64,000 nucleotides of DNA. It comes from Pempheris klunzingeri (Eukaryota > Chordata > Actinopteri > Acropomatiformes > Pempheridae). The position numbers and the translations under genes are program-made. This document shows positions 23,690 through 36,100 of this stretch, piece by piece (position 1 is the first letter of the stretch; the number at the start of each line of letters is the position of its first letter). The notes below the pieces were generated by a model. It worked only from the letters and a program-made list of their open reading frames with translations. It did no database searches and was not told the DNA's origin. The DNA lies in the NCBI RefSeq assembly GCF_042242105.1, contig NC_092027.1:9265221-9329220 (forward strand), written 5' to 3'.

Positions 23690-24960
23690 TGAACTGTACA
23701 TTTACACTACAACTACTGTACTTAAGTACAAGTTTGTGGTACTTTCCTTGAATATTTCCATTTTTCTGCCACGTTATACTTCTACTCAACTACGCTTAAA
23801 AGGCATACACTACTCACAAAAAGTTAGGGATATTCGGCTTTCAGGTGAAATTTCAGGATGAACCTAAAATGCATTCTAAACTTTCCAGGTGAACTTAATG
23901 TGACCTTCTCTAAACCTTTGAATGCACATGTCCAACTGTTCAGTGTTTCAGTACTTTTTGCATAAGTTGCTGTTCTCTAACAAGAAGCTTAACAGCAAAA
24001 TTCACAACAGGTTTGATCCATGAATCCACCAATACATTTCCTGCTTCAGTTAGAATTGGTATTTAAACAGTCCTCCTCATCATGCTGTTCACATTCTGAC
24101 ATCATGAGACCAAGACGACACCTAACAATTGATCAGCAGCACCTCGCCATTGCGAGGCTTCAAACAGGAAGTCCTCAGACGGAGGTGTTCACTGAGCTTA
24201 GAGGGTCACAGAGTGTCATCAGGAGGTTGTAACAGTGATACAGTGACTGGAAGAGTCACAGAAAGGAGAGGAGTGGACGTCCTTTGGCCACATCCCAATT
24301 TATTGAGACACTGAAAATTTTTTGTTGTGGTTTACCCACCACTGTTGTTAGATTTTCTTTCAATAAATTGTTTAAGATGAATAAAATTACCATTGCATGC
24401 TTCTACTTAAATGCCCTACTTTCATGATATAATATCACTGTAGCATTCACTTTTTACATTTTCCATATATTTCACCTGAAAGTCGAATATCCCGAACTTT
24501 TTGTGAGTAGTGTATATTGTAGTTTTTACTCCACTACATTTCTTTAGTAACTTCAGTTACTTGTTACTTTGCAAATTGTGGTCAGTATTAAAAACTATAA
24601 CCAACAAATGAATTACGATGTACTATTAAAGGTTAAGATAAGACTTTATTGATCCCCAGGAGGAAATAAACTACCCAGCAGTATGTATGTATTATTAAAA
24701 TAAGCTCTTCCAAGTTGAAACATTAAAGTGATGAACACATTAATACAACACTAATTCTACTCTAATAGTATCATATAAATAATTGTGAAATTGATTGTTC
24801 AGCATAATGAGTATTTATCCTTTTAGGCACTTTTAGGTATATATTGATGCTACATTGATGTACCTTTAATTTTGGTTTTGTAAGATTTGTAAGAGGGTAT
24901 TTCTACTCTGTGATAGTTCTTCTTTTACTTTTAAAAGATCTGAGTATTTCCTCCATGACT
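23690..24960 (+). mobile_element. Percomorph repeat split by a Tc1-like insertion
   Basis: Left part: ACTGTACTTAAGTACAAG, then ACTTCTACTCAACTACGC. The right part resumes with TTTTTACTCCACTACATT and continues through CAGCATAATGAGTA to TACTTTTAAAAGATCTGAGT. These are the same internal blocks as the copy at 39,930. The Tc1-like element at 23,808-24,512 sits inside it. A short LINE/SINE-tail-like piece (GACTTTATTGATCCCCAGG) is also embedded near 24,640. Confidence 0.65.
23808..24512 (+). mobile_element. Tc1/mariner-like element, internally deleted
   Basis: The terminal inverted repeats match at 42 of 44 positions and begin CACTACTCACAAAAAGTT. Both ends are flanked by TA (23,806-23,807 and 24,513-24,514), the target duplication typical of Tc1/mariner. 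The element is only 705 bp. A reading frame from 24,101 encodes the start of a Tc1-type transposase helix-turn-helix (MRPRRHLTIDQQHLAIARLQ), then jumps to a short tail and stops, so most of the transposase, including its DDE core, is missing. It is dead but could have been moved in trans. Confidence 0.9.
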
Positions 24961-26724
24961 GCACAAAACATACTAACATTCAGGGTTAATAAGGCAGTTT
25001 GGTTAATCTGTTGAACCCCTACGGAGATGTCTTCAAATCACCTGTTTAGTCTAAAATAGAAGCCAAAACCCCCAAAATATTCAGCTTATAATCATTTAAA
25101 ACAGGAAAAAAAAATCTTTTTTATGAAATTTGCTGTTGATTGTTTTTTTGCTGTACAACTAAGACGAACTGATTAATTGTTAAAGCACAAGTTGGATCAT
25201 AGCTTAAAATTAAAGCTCTCACAGGCTGCACTGGGACATGCATCAAATATTGGTCACTGGACGCATGCCTCGCACGTCAAACACATGCGTTTTGTCACCT
25301 GTTTAGTTGGACTTTTGTAACTTTTTCGAAGTTGTTGACTGTAGAAAGTTTTTGATTTGTACTCAGTCAAATGCAAAATGTCTTTACCATTGGGAATTAA
25401 AGGAACTTTAAATAGTTAGCGTCTGTAAACTGGAGGCACATTTTCTGCCATCTGCCTGGAGGGATTTAAACAGGTCTTACACTGTATCTATCAAGATGGA
25501 TAGCTGTCTGAGGGATTACACAGAGAAGGTTGTAGGTAAAAGGTAAAGGCTATTTATTATACTTATAGATCCCCTTTGATAATAATGTGACTGTGTTTAA
25601 TAGCAAATCACCAGAATGAGAAACTCTAAATGCAGCCAGCAGTAAGCATTAAATGTGAAGTATCCAAATAAGAGGAGTAACAAATATTAACCCTCCTAGA
25701 ATTATTGTTACTGATAAAGTGTTTTGCAGCGGGCCATCATGCAGTCACAGTTGTGTTTGTTTGTTTCAGCCTTTCAAGTGTGAATATGTGATCGCAGTGA
25801 TCAAAATATTGTGTATAGGCTCAGCTGTGATATCAAACACTTCACTGTTCCCTGACATTTTGCCATTCTGCTGTTTCCTCAAGTTCCCACAATTCATGGC
25901 GCAATGACGCCACCTGGTGGCAGAATATCTGTCCTCACTTTGAACATGTTAACTGCTGCTGTTAATTACATGCGGTGACAACCAGACCTCATTATACACC
26001 AAACTGCCTGTTTGTGGCATGAAATTAATGATTTGATAATCATTTTCTTCAGCAGCATCGACCTTTTTGCGACTCGAAGCAGTAAGTCTTGTGATGAGCT
26101 GCCTCAGTCACCTGCGGCAGGTAAGCTAGCTCACGTGAACACAATAATAACATAATATGTTCGCATTTGCACTTTGCTTCAGGTGCACGTGTTAACATTT
26201 GATAACTTTACACTTGATAAGTTTACCTGCTGCAAACACACACTCACAAACATGGACAAACTCACTCACATGCACTCTTCTCGTCCCTCCACAAATTTTC
26301 CAGCGTGATGACGAAACCGTGACGCAGCATTTCCGTAGCTTACGCCAGGTGTTGGCACGCATGCGTACAATCATGTTGGTCACCTGACCATTGCGTTTTA
26401 GTTGATGTTGTTGTAGCCAATAAAATGATAATGCAGTTAGAACATTTTATATGAAATGACTCCTCCACGATTCATTTGAATGTCATTTTCTATATTATGG
26501 TGAGAATTAATCAGTTTATATTTACTTTTATTCATTTTTATCATTATTCTGTTTTCAGTGGAGTCTATTTTTGTTTATTTTTCAGTGAACAAAGAACAAA
26601 CTTGCTGGTAGTCTATATTTGTTTGCTTATTTGTTTGTTTTTGAATGGGACAAGCAGTATTTTCCATTATATAGCAGGATAGCAAGGTCTTAATGCAAAC
26701 AGCTTATTCTGTATATATGTATAA

Positions 26725-26732
<8 letters not shown>

Positions 26733-26770
<38 letters not shown>
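26733..26770. repeat. (TG)n microsatellite
   Basis: About 38 bp of TG after an AT-rich lead. Confidence 0.9.
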
Positions 26771-26774
<4 letters not shown>

Positions 26775-26865
26775 ATCTCTCCTGAAACGCTGTGTGCACT
26801 GTAGAATTGCGACAGTGTTAAAAATGAAGCCCATACACGTAGCTAAGGGTAAAATAAGAGAAAGA

Positions 26866-26898
26866 TTTATTCTTTGCTCTGTTCTACAAAACTTTATT
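26866..26898 (-). terminator. bcan: bcan poly(A) signals
   Basis: Two AATAAA hexamers on the - strand (26,893-26,898 and 26,866-26,871), about 670-700 bp beyond the brevican stop codon. They give a 3' UTR of about 0.7 kb. Which one is used is not visible. Confidence 0.55.
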
Positions 26899-27561
26899 AC
26901 AACATAAAGCTGACGAACAAAACTGTGTCTGCTGGAAATAAAAGGTTTCTCTCGGAAAAATGCGGACTGCAATCAGAGGCGTGAAAACTAACATATGTAC
27001 AGTAGGTACTGACTACTTGTTAGAACTGAGTTTGTGCTTTGGAGTTGTTAGATTCTTTGAAAAAGCAGGGTTTTGTCTCTATTTACTCCTACATCACACC
27101 GACAACAACAAAAATCTCTGTTGGATACAAGGTTTAAAGGCATTAGCACCATTTTATGAGAATAAACATAAAGAAAACAGTTCTTACTGTAATGTACATT
27201 TGGAGCTGACAAAGTAATTTAAAGTCCACACATTAACTCTATTTTTTTCTGGTGAAAAGGACTCACTCAAAGTAATCACTCTAACCTTTTTTACGCTCTG
27301 CTTCTCACAACATTAAACTCTAAAAATCTCATAAAGTCCAAATATTCTTAAGGACAAAATAGGAATGTTTAACTCCCTCAAAAGATGACAAAGTGTCCTG
27401 TCTGTGCTGAGAGGAGGCTTCAGTTTGTGTCTTTATGCGCCTGTGGTTCATTTTGTCCTGTTTGAGTGTTCATTGGTAAAAGCGTCTGATTCTTGTCACC
27501 TTGTCAAGTTACAGTTATAGCAGAATTTAACAGGAGAAGACGAGGAAAGCGTGGCCGACTT

Positions 27562-27683
27562 TTAAAACTTGATGTCCCAGTACTGCGGTGTCTCTTTAGT
27601 GGCTTCAAACTCGTCGTCAGTGGCTGCAAAGTTGCTGCTGGCGTCTGACGTCACGAGAGGGTGTTGGGTTGGACCTCCGGCCT
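27562..27683 (-). CDS. bcan: bcan exon 14: C-terminal tail and stop
   Basis: It encodes about 40 residues ending in TPQYWDIKF and TAA, with an acidic centre ([11 protein letters not shown]). The human tail is different and basic, so the end has diverged. Confidence 0.88.
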
Positions 27684-30039
27684 CTGAAAGGTCATTCAAA
27701 AGCAATGTTAAAGATTTATTATCTATTTTCATTTTTGTCAACAAACCAAACAAAGGAAAAGAGAAAACTGCGTTTGCCTGTAGGTGGATTTAAATACCAT
27801 TTTCCAGTTAAGCCATTCTGGATGTCTTTTGGCAGATAAAGTGCAACAGTGTCACACCTCATAACATACAAACCACTTCATATCTGACATAGACTACAGG
27901 GGGAACACTCTATACTTAGAGTTACATTTAGTGGAATTTCTTGATGATAATCTCATATCTTACCAGGGATGCACAGGATCTGGGGCCTCTCCCACCGGCC
28001 TTCAGGCAGACACCTGATCAGAGGATTTCGCTTCTGCTGGAAACCCTGAGCGCAGTGATAACGCACAGCTGTATTGGTCTCATATCTCTGCCGAACTTTT
28101 CCAAATATGGAGGCGTTTCGGACCTTAGGTGGTGGACCACAAGACGCTGTGGAAGAGTAAAGACAAGTTGGTAAGTACTGGGTGTAACAGCCAAAAACAA
28201 CCACACGAGGGAGTTGAAACCATTAATAAGGAGCTCTAAATGTCTGATTCTTGTTACTCACAGGTGCCTTTCTTGCATGTGTATGCGAGGTGGTAGTTGC
28301 AGGGTACGTCACTCCAGCGTCCGTCATCATGCCACACCATCACTACACAGTCTTCACCAGACAGAAAATAGCTGTCTGGTTGGCCTCTGTACCAGTTCTC
28401 ATACAGCTGTACACCAGGAGGGGACAGACAAAGGTGTGAAGTATTTGCATGTAGAAAATAATGCTCATAACATGGAGAAGTACGCTTATGTTAAATCTAA
28501 CATAAACTAAAAATGCCATTAAATTATCATTTATCCTGGCTGCAGGTTTTTTTCAAAGCCTGTAAAAATGAAAAAATTCTGGTTTAAAACGTGAACTCAC
28601 CAAGGGATGTATGAAAATTACATAAACCACACAAAATGTTGTAATAGAAGTGTAACATTTGAAGTATTTAAAATTTATTAAGAAAATATAGACTATAAAA
28701 ATAGTCTGACATTTTAGGAAATACATGTTCATGTTAGCTTAGCTTAGCATAAAGACTGGAAACTGGGGGAAACAGTTAGCCTTGCTCCATCCACGGGTAA
28801 CAAACAAACGCACCAGCACCTCTACAGCTCACTAAAGTTTACACAATATACCAGGTTTATTTAATCCATGCAAAAACCAATATAAAAAAGTACAAAAACT
28901 ACCCAATAAGCTTATATCCTAAAATGTTTTCACTATTTCTTAAATGTTAGTGGACTAAATAAAAGCTCAAAAGAAATCACAGAAACGTTTTCAGTGGCTG
29001 ACTGATACTTTTCATGAATAGTAAGCTGAACTTTAAAGTTCCCAATGAAGAACTGTGTGGTTTTGTTTTGATTGAACTCTGGTTTCTAATACTCCTCACC
29101 AGTGGGTTTCCATCAGACCAGCGGAAATCATCCTCAATGGTCTTATCATTCAAACCAGTCCACTGGTATTCTTTGTAGTTGCCTGGTGAGGACAATAATG
29201 CGTCATTTTCAGTCTTCAACAGTCTATAAACAAATAAAACACTCATGCAGGATAAACTAGGAGGGTCTGATCGTACTGTTGATGTAACTCTGTTCCTCAG
29301 GGGTCATGATGGACACCAGATGAGCTCCCAGCATGCGGCAGTGCTGCTCTGCGACCTCCCAGCTCAGACGCTGGCTGAAGTGTCTGTAGCAGAAACCGTG
29401 GAACTTGTCCCAGCCATGCTCACATTTCTCCACGTCTAAAAAACATCACAGAGGGGGACACAGGGCAACCGAGGAGTATTTGGATGTCTCACCAGGTTTT
29501 TATGCTGCAGATATAACTGTGTAAACTCCCTTTATTTAGAGCTCACCAGTCTGGCAGAAGTCTCCTCCGTACGTTGGCAGACAGAGACACTGGAGCTGCC
29601 CACCTGTGTCAGTGCAGGTGCCTCCATTGAGACAAGGCTCGTCCACACAGCCATCTGAAACACAACAAAGTTTTAAACCAATTTAGATTATTCTGCTGCT
29701 CAAACTACACGAGACGACACAGTATGTTATCATTCAAGTGTTGTCTTATTTGTTATTAAAAGTAAATTTTTTCTTGTATTTGTGGTAAAAGGAATTGATT
29801 TACTGCATGAAAACAATAAAGCTCCTGTTTACATGCACACACACATTTGCAAAGGTGGATGAAATATATTCAAATACAATAAAAACAGAAGATCACACAT
29901 CTTCAGATAGAAGCACATGTTGAAGTGTCAGCATCCATGTGAGCCAACAGATGGCAGCAGAGGACAAACTTCAGTGTCACGTGAGGTCAAACTCCAGAGG
30001 TCCTCTTCTGTCTTCTTTGATGGATCTTTGACTTTCCAC

Positions 30040-30126
<87 letters not shown>

Positions 30127-33100
30127 CCTTCAACAGCATTTCCAAATGCAACAACATAGTTACAGTTCGATAACTGCTCCCTACCAAAACATACTGTCAG
30201 TACATTTTTCTCACTCTTGCATCGCTTCTTTCTTCCGTTTAAAAAGCTGATGCAGGACCATGCAGGAGAAAACAAAAACATAATTGCAGGAGGAGATTAT
30301 AAAGTTATTTTGGGAGTTATTGTGGGAGAAATATGACAGAAAGCTTGATTAACTGTTAATGTAATGTATGTTCCATAAGATGTGCATTTATAAGATGGAC
30401 TAAAGTTTTTGTGTTGACACATTTGAAAAATTGGGCCTTGTTACTCTGATTTTATGTTGTCAGACTCCTGTATGGATGATTACAGAGAAATATCTTAGAT
30501 TCAAGTGTCCCTGTCATAAGGTTGCCTTGTTGTTTACAGTCCTGAAGAAAAAGAGGGGTTGGACTTTCAGTTTAATTTTCTAAATTTGTAAAAGAAGGCA
30601 AAATGGAGGCATATGTGTCCAAACTGAAATTAAACATTTTACAAGAGGATTTGGTTTATTTCCTTTGACACCCTATAAACAAGAGCTCTGCGGTGTCTGT
30701 CATTACGCTCACACTCACTTTGGGTCAGAGTGTGTGTATGGAAGGTAATAACTGCTTTACACAAGTCAAACGAGACTCGTGCACTCAAAGTTTGGCTGAA
30801 AAATGCACAAGAATACACAAGGTACAAAATGTGACCCATGTTGGCATCTCTACAGTAATCAAGGACTTCCTATTTTCTTATTTTTTCAAGTTTGCACAGC
30901 AACAAGGGCCATGTCGCCCTGTCTTTCCCTTTGTGCAGTTTTCCTCAAATTAAAGCTTAATGGAACAGCATCTGCATGCTCTGATTTGTGCAATATTCAA
31001 GTTTTCAATAAATGGATATTTCACAGACCGGAGAATGTATCACCACAAAAGACAAGATTGCTGGTAAAGTGTGGGTTGTACAATTGAAATAATTTGAATG
31101 TGTCTGTAAAGATGGATGGATGCATGCATGCAGCTGGTATTTTGCCCAATGATGTTTTAAATTGTCACTGTAATGTGATGCACAAGGAGTTTCCCTGTAA
31201 TCAGTTGGACTATACAGTATAAATAAAATTGCCTTGCCTGTTTTCAGATTAGATTATTAGACTTAATACTGCTCCCACCCACCATGTTGAAATTGTTGCA
31301 TTTACTGTGACAACAACTCAATTTAGAGTTGGTGTAACTCACATTTAGGCCAATTTTTTTAATTGAAGGAAAGCAAATCACAATAAAAGTACTCATGATA
31401 AAGCAAAATGATACTAAATCAAAATTATGAGACAGTTAGTCATAATTTTGAATTAGTAAAAAACTTTTACTACTTTTATCATGCTTAACTTTTCAATTTT
31501 TCTGTTAAGCTTTTCTTGGCAGAATTTGGCTTCTATACCATGCACAAGGGAACAAAAGTTTTCAGTAAACTAAAACATTTGACAAAGGAAACAAAATACT
31601 ACATCTATGAAGTGATGGTGAGACGAGAAACAAACATAGATTAGTCAACTTTTATCATTCTTACACCTAAAAACACAACACTGTACAAATCATGGAAGAT
31701 CACAATTAAACAATAGAACATGACTTGAGTATGAAACATTAATGGCCCATAAAGGACATTTAAAAACATATTGCTAAATGCTACAACTCATAACAAATTA
31801 ACACAATATTTGTGCTTGTAAACATAATAATATACTGTGCTTCTGGTACAATTCTGTCTAAAATAGCAATAGAAGTCTAAAAATCTGAGGAAAGAGAAAC
31901 ACTTTTAACCCTTAAGGACCTGACAGCTATGGATAAAATATAAAACATTATTGTGCACTGGTCAGTGCTGTTGCATTCAACATTGCTGTTAAATTCCAGA
32001 GAAAGTTCAAGTCGTTTTATGAAGTTACTTCCAGATTACTGCAAAAGATACTTTGAGTTTTGAAAACTAGCAAGAAGAAAGTGGTGTTGAGGGTATAATT
32101 TGCACTTGTTTAGCACAGAGTTGTATTATTTGCAAATAAAATACACCGATCAGTACACTGAAAGGATTACCAGTCCTGTTACCGTCACGCTTGCTGAAAA
32201 TTATTGTAGAAGAAGCACTGAAACACTCATCCATAAACATACCAGTACTTCACAGAAGTCAATCGTTGGATGAGAAAGAAAACATCATGCACAACACGAC
32301 TGGACTGCTGACAAATGTCAAATGGAAGCTGTCCCAGTGTGAGTATCTCGAAGGTGAGGTGGGGTCACAAGGAGGGAAGTGAGGAGCGTTTTAAGGTGAA
32401 GCGGAAGGAGTCAGAAGGGTGAGTGGGCTTTCTGAGACAACAGGTGAAACAAACGTGGGAAGTCATTTGAAAAGGAAGGGGAGGTGTTTTACAGAAAATG
32501 GAGCAAAGGCAGGCTGGGGCAGAGGACAGACCAGGGATTTTAGTGCATCATTGCGTCGAGTAGCAAGAGGAGGACGGTTAGGCTGATGAGAGTGGCTTTA
32601 ACATTACCTGAAGCTTTCCCTGTACCGCCTACAGCTGCCCTCTCATTGGGCAAGATAAGCAGGGTGGGTGGCTGGGTGAGACTAAACTCAACATCCACCA
32701 GACCTTGATCCACTGGTGGTATGAAGGCTGTCACCTTCTGGGGCTCAGCTGTCTTGTGGAAACCATTTGGAGGTGAGGTGGTCGGGCTCCAGGGGCGTTT
32801 GGACCAGCGTGTGGTGGTCGTGATGGTGGTGGTCTTTGTGGTGGCAGCAGTGGGTTTTGTACTGGAGGAGGAATCTGGAGCTGCTGTGGAGGTGATGGAG
32901 GGAGGTTTTCTGCTGTACTCTAAATCATTCAGAGACTCTTGGGGTCCTGTTGTAGTGGTCAGAAGAGCCCAGGTAGATGTTTGTGAATCAAGAGGAAAGA
33001 TGGTAAAGTCCTCAAAGGTTGGGGCAACGTTAGATTCCTCTTCAAGATTTGGGGCAGTGTCAGCTCCTTCATCAGGGGTTGAGGCAACGTTAGATTCCTC

Positions 33101-36100
33101 TTCAAGATTTGGGGCAGCGTCAGCTCCTTCATCGGGGGTTGGGGCAAGGTTAGATTCTTCATCAGGGGTTGGGGCAGCGTTAGCTCCTTCATCCAGGGTT
33201 GGGGCAAGGTTAGCTTCTTCATCCGGGGTTGGGGCAAGGTTAGCTTCTTCATCCGGGGTTGGGGCAAGGTTAGCTTCTTCATCTGGGGTTGGGGCAAGGT
33301 TAACTTCTTCATCTGGGGTTGGGGCAAGGTTAACTTCTTCATCCGGGGTTGGGGCAAGGTTAACTTCAGCTTTCACTTCAGGAGTTGAGGAAACTTTAAT
33401 TTCATCTTCAAGGGTTGGTGAAACTGTAACTTCCTCTTCAAGAGTTACATTACCTTTGTTTTCCTCGTCAGTGATTTGGCTAACTTTAACATCCTCTTCA
33501 ATGGTTGGAGCAACTTTAATATCTTCTCCAAGGGTTGCAGTAACTGTACCAGGTTCATGTCCACTTGCCTCTTCGTACCCAGTGGTCGCAGTATCCAAGT
33601 ACACTCTGATACCTGATGTTCGATCCCGTGCTGTAGTGGAATCATTTGGCAACTGAGAGGTGTTTGATCCCATTGGAGACTCAGTGATGGCTGGCCTTAC
33701 TCCAGGAATGAGGATGTCTTCAGACTTTTTTGTGTGCAGTTGTTTTTCTTCACTCTCCACAATGACTGTATCTTCAATTTCTAAGCTTGTGCTTCCCTCC
33801 TGCCTAGAAATAGAGGACTCCCACAACTGTGGTGCTGTGGAGAGGATATCCATGTCCGCTTTGTCAGGATGGCGTGACCCAGATGAGAGGATTAGATTGG
33901 GAATTGCAGTCTGGAACTCGGCAGGAGCGATGCTGGCCGAAGCAGAAGTGGAAGGGTGAGTAGTGAAGCCAAAAGTGGATGGCGCTGATGTGGAGAGCAA
34001 GCTGACTGCTTCAACGTCAAGGTCACGATCTAGAAAAGAGCATAAAGCATTTTGGAAGCTGTAAATACATCTATTAAAGGAATACTTTGAGGGAAATATG
34101 CTCATTCTTGTTGAAATTTAGATGAAGTTTCATATTCGTTAATATGAAGCTACAGCCAGCAGTCAGTTAGCTTAGCTTAGCACAAAGACTAGAAACAGGG
34201 GGAAACAGCTAGCCTGGCTCTACCAAAAGGCAACAAACTCTGCCTTCCACACCTCTAAACTCACTAAAGCCCACTGATAAACACGTTATATCTGACGTTT
34301 CATCCATTCAAAAACCAACAGATTAAACAATGAGAGATAAAATGTTATTTTATGAGCTTTAGAAGTAATGGTAAGTAGATTTTGATTTGGCTAGCTGTTT
34401 CCCCCTATTTTTAGACTTTGTGCTAATAAAAGCTAACTGTCTGTTGGCTACAGCTTCATATTTACCAATTTTATAATCTTATAATTCAATCTTCTCATCT
34501 ACCTCTTGACAAGAATGAGAATAAAATCCCAAAATGTCAAATGACTCCTCCAGGATATTCATGTTGGTGCTTTTGTAAGACTTCAAATTTAAATTTATAT
34601 TGGACATACCTTGTGAAATATCTCCAGACCCATCCAGATGGGCCCAGAATGAGGTTTGCTCCTCGATGGTGGTTTTTGTAGTTTGCGCTGGTTGTGTAGC
34701 AAGTTCAACTTCTTCTTTCGAGGCTTGAGTTGGAAGCGACATCTGCACAGGATCCTCTACTGCTGCATCCTCAAGCTTCACCTGTACCATGGGGTCAGGG
34801 GTCATAAGGGTTACCTCCCAGAAACTCTCCTCTTCAGTATAATTTCTGTCTGTCTCGCTGTAATCGGTTTGTGATCTGTCAAAATTCATATTGGTCTCTT
34901 GTATTTCTTGGAAAATGATTAGCTCTATGTTCTCCTCAGGATTTGTGGTGCTTTCAGGCTCAGACTGGTGAGTGGTGGTGTTTAAACTGTCATAGGAATC
35001 TGTCTCATTGTAAACTCTGGGCAGTAATGATGCATTTTGAGGGGAATCATAAGTTTCTGTGGTGCTGATAGTGCTGTTCATCAGTGCTGTAGGATGCTGA
35101 GAGTCATATTTAATTTCTGAGGGGGACGACGTTTCATTAAATGCCTCTAGGAGGTCCAGTGAAGTTGTGGTGTTTAGGAACGACTCTGTCACGTCTGATG
35201 TAACTGCTGGGTGTGTGTCAACCAGGTTTTCCTCAGTGGTAGGGCTGGAGAAGGGAAAAGATTCAAGCACCCTTTGAGCTTTGAGCTCCACCTGCTCTGT
35301 GTGTTCGTTCAGCTGCAGCTCTTGATCTGCTTCCGTTAAAATAACAAGATCTTGTCCAATGTCCTCAGCCTCTGTGGCCAAGTAGTCCATGGGAGAGTCG
35401 GTATGAGTATTTCTATTTTCTGTAGAGGACAGATAAGTGATTATAAATCAGATTTACATTCAGATCAGACACATTGTAAATAACAAAATGATTGATTCCC
35501 ATGTGTGTATAGTATTCATGGAAGTATCGTGGTTAATGTTGTTGTCCAAATTAGTGATAATTAACGGTTTGCATACATATCCAATGCATTTTTGACATAT
35601 ATGTGAATGCTGTTACATGTTGTTGCACAAAAAAACTCACCTTTGAAACAGTAAACATCATGATGGCTGGATGGCTCTGGGAAGCCAGTTTGGTTGCTGA
35701 AGCGGTAGAGAGTTTTGACGCCTGCCTGAGGCCCTCCACAGCGCTCTCTAGGGGTTATGATAGGGTAGCGCACACTGCCATCGGACAGCCAACCAGGGCT
35801 GCAGCGGTCGAGACCTTCACTCCATGCCAGGTACAGCTGTGCTGTTGTAGCCAGCTCTGCTCCAGCTGCTCTGCAGTATGACTCCGCTTCATCAAATGAC
35901 AACAGCTGTGGGATGGGATCGTGAAACACCTCCCCTACAAATACAAAATATTTCACATTTTTCATTATTTCATTTTACCACATGTACAATATGTAGTTGG
36001 ATCATTCATTTTTTTGTGATTACATGCAAATATAGCCCAAGTGATTGACATTATTGGCCAATTTCAGAGTGTTGGCTAATAATACACAAGATGTGTCTGA

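Larger units (their letters stand above)
10150..26850. other. Intergenic region between the mir-9 transcript and bcan
   Basis: I find no convincing gene. The sequence is AT-rich and crowded with decayed transposons (listed separately) and short chance frames. Two GC-richer patches, 11,510-11,720 and 12,750-13,230, hold short open frames (81 and 100 codons) that I do not recognise. The second also carries octamer-free but conserved-looking sequence near 12,840-12,930. A CpG-containing patch lies at 26,300-26,370. Confidence 0.6.

Noticed and set aside
32721..33656. 311-codon open frame on the + strand opposite brevican exon 8
   Set aside because: It is the reverse of the brevican tandem repeat. 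A 30-bp period keeps all frames open in phase, and the translated product is a low-complexity shadow ([10 protein letters not shown]). Brevican on the - strand is supported by phase and domains.
34479..34609. Coding continuation of brevican exon 7 beyond its donor
   Set aside because: The last residues are translated from intron and transposon sequence. Splicing at 34,609 to 34,029 keeps phase and leads to the rest of the protein.
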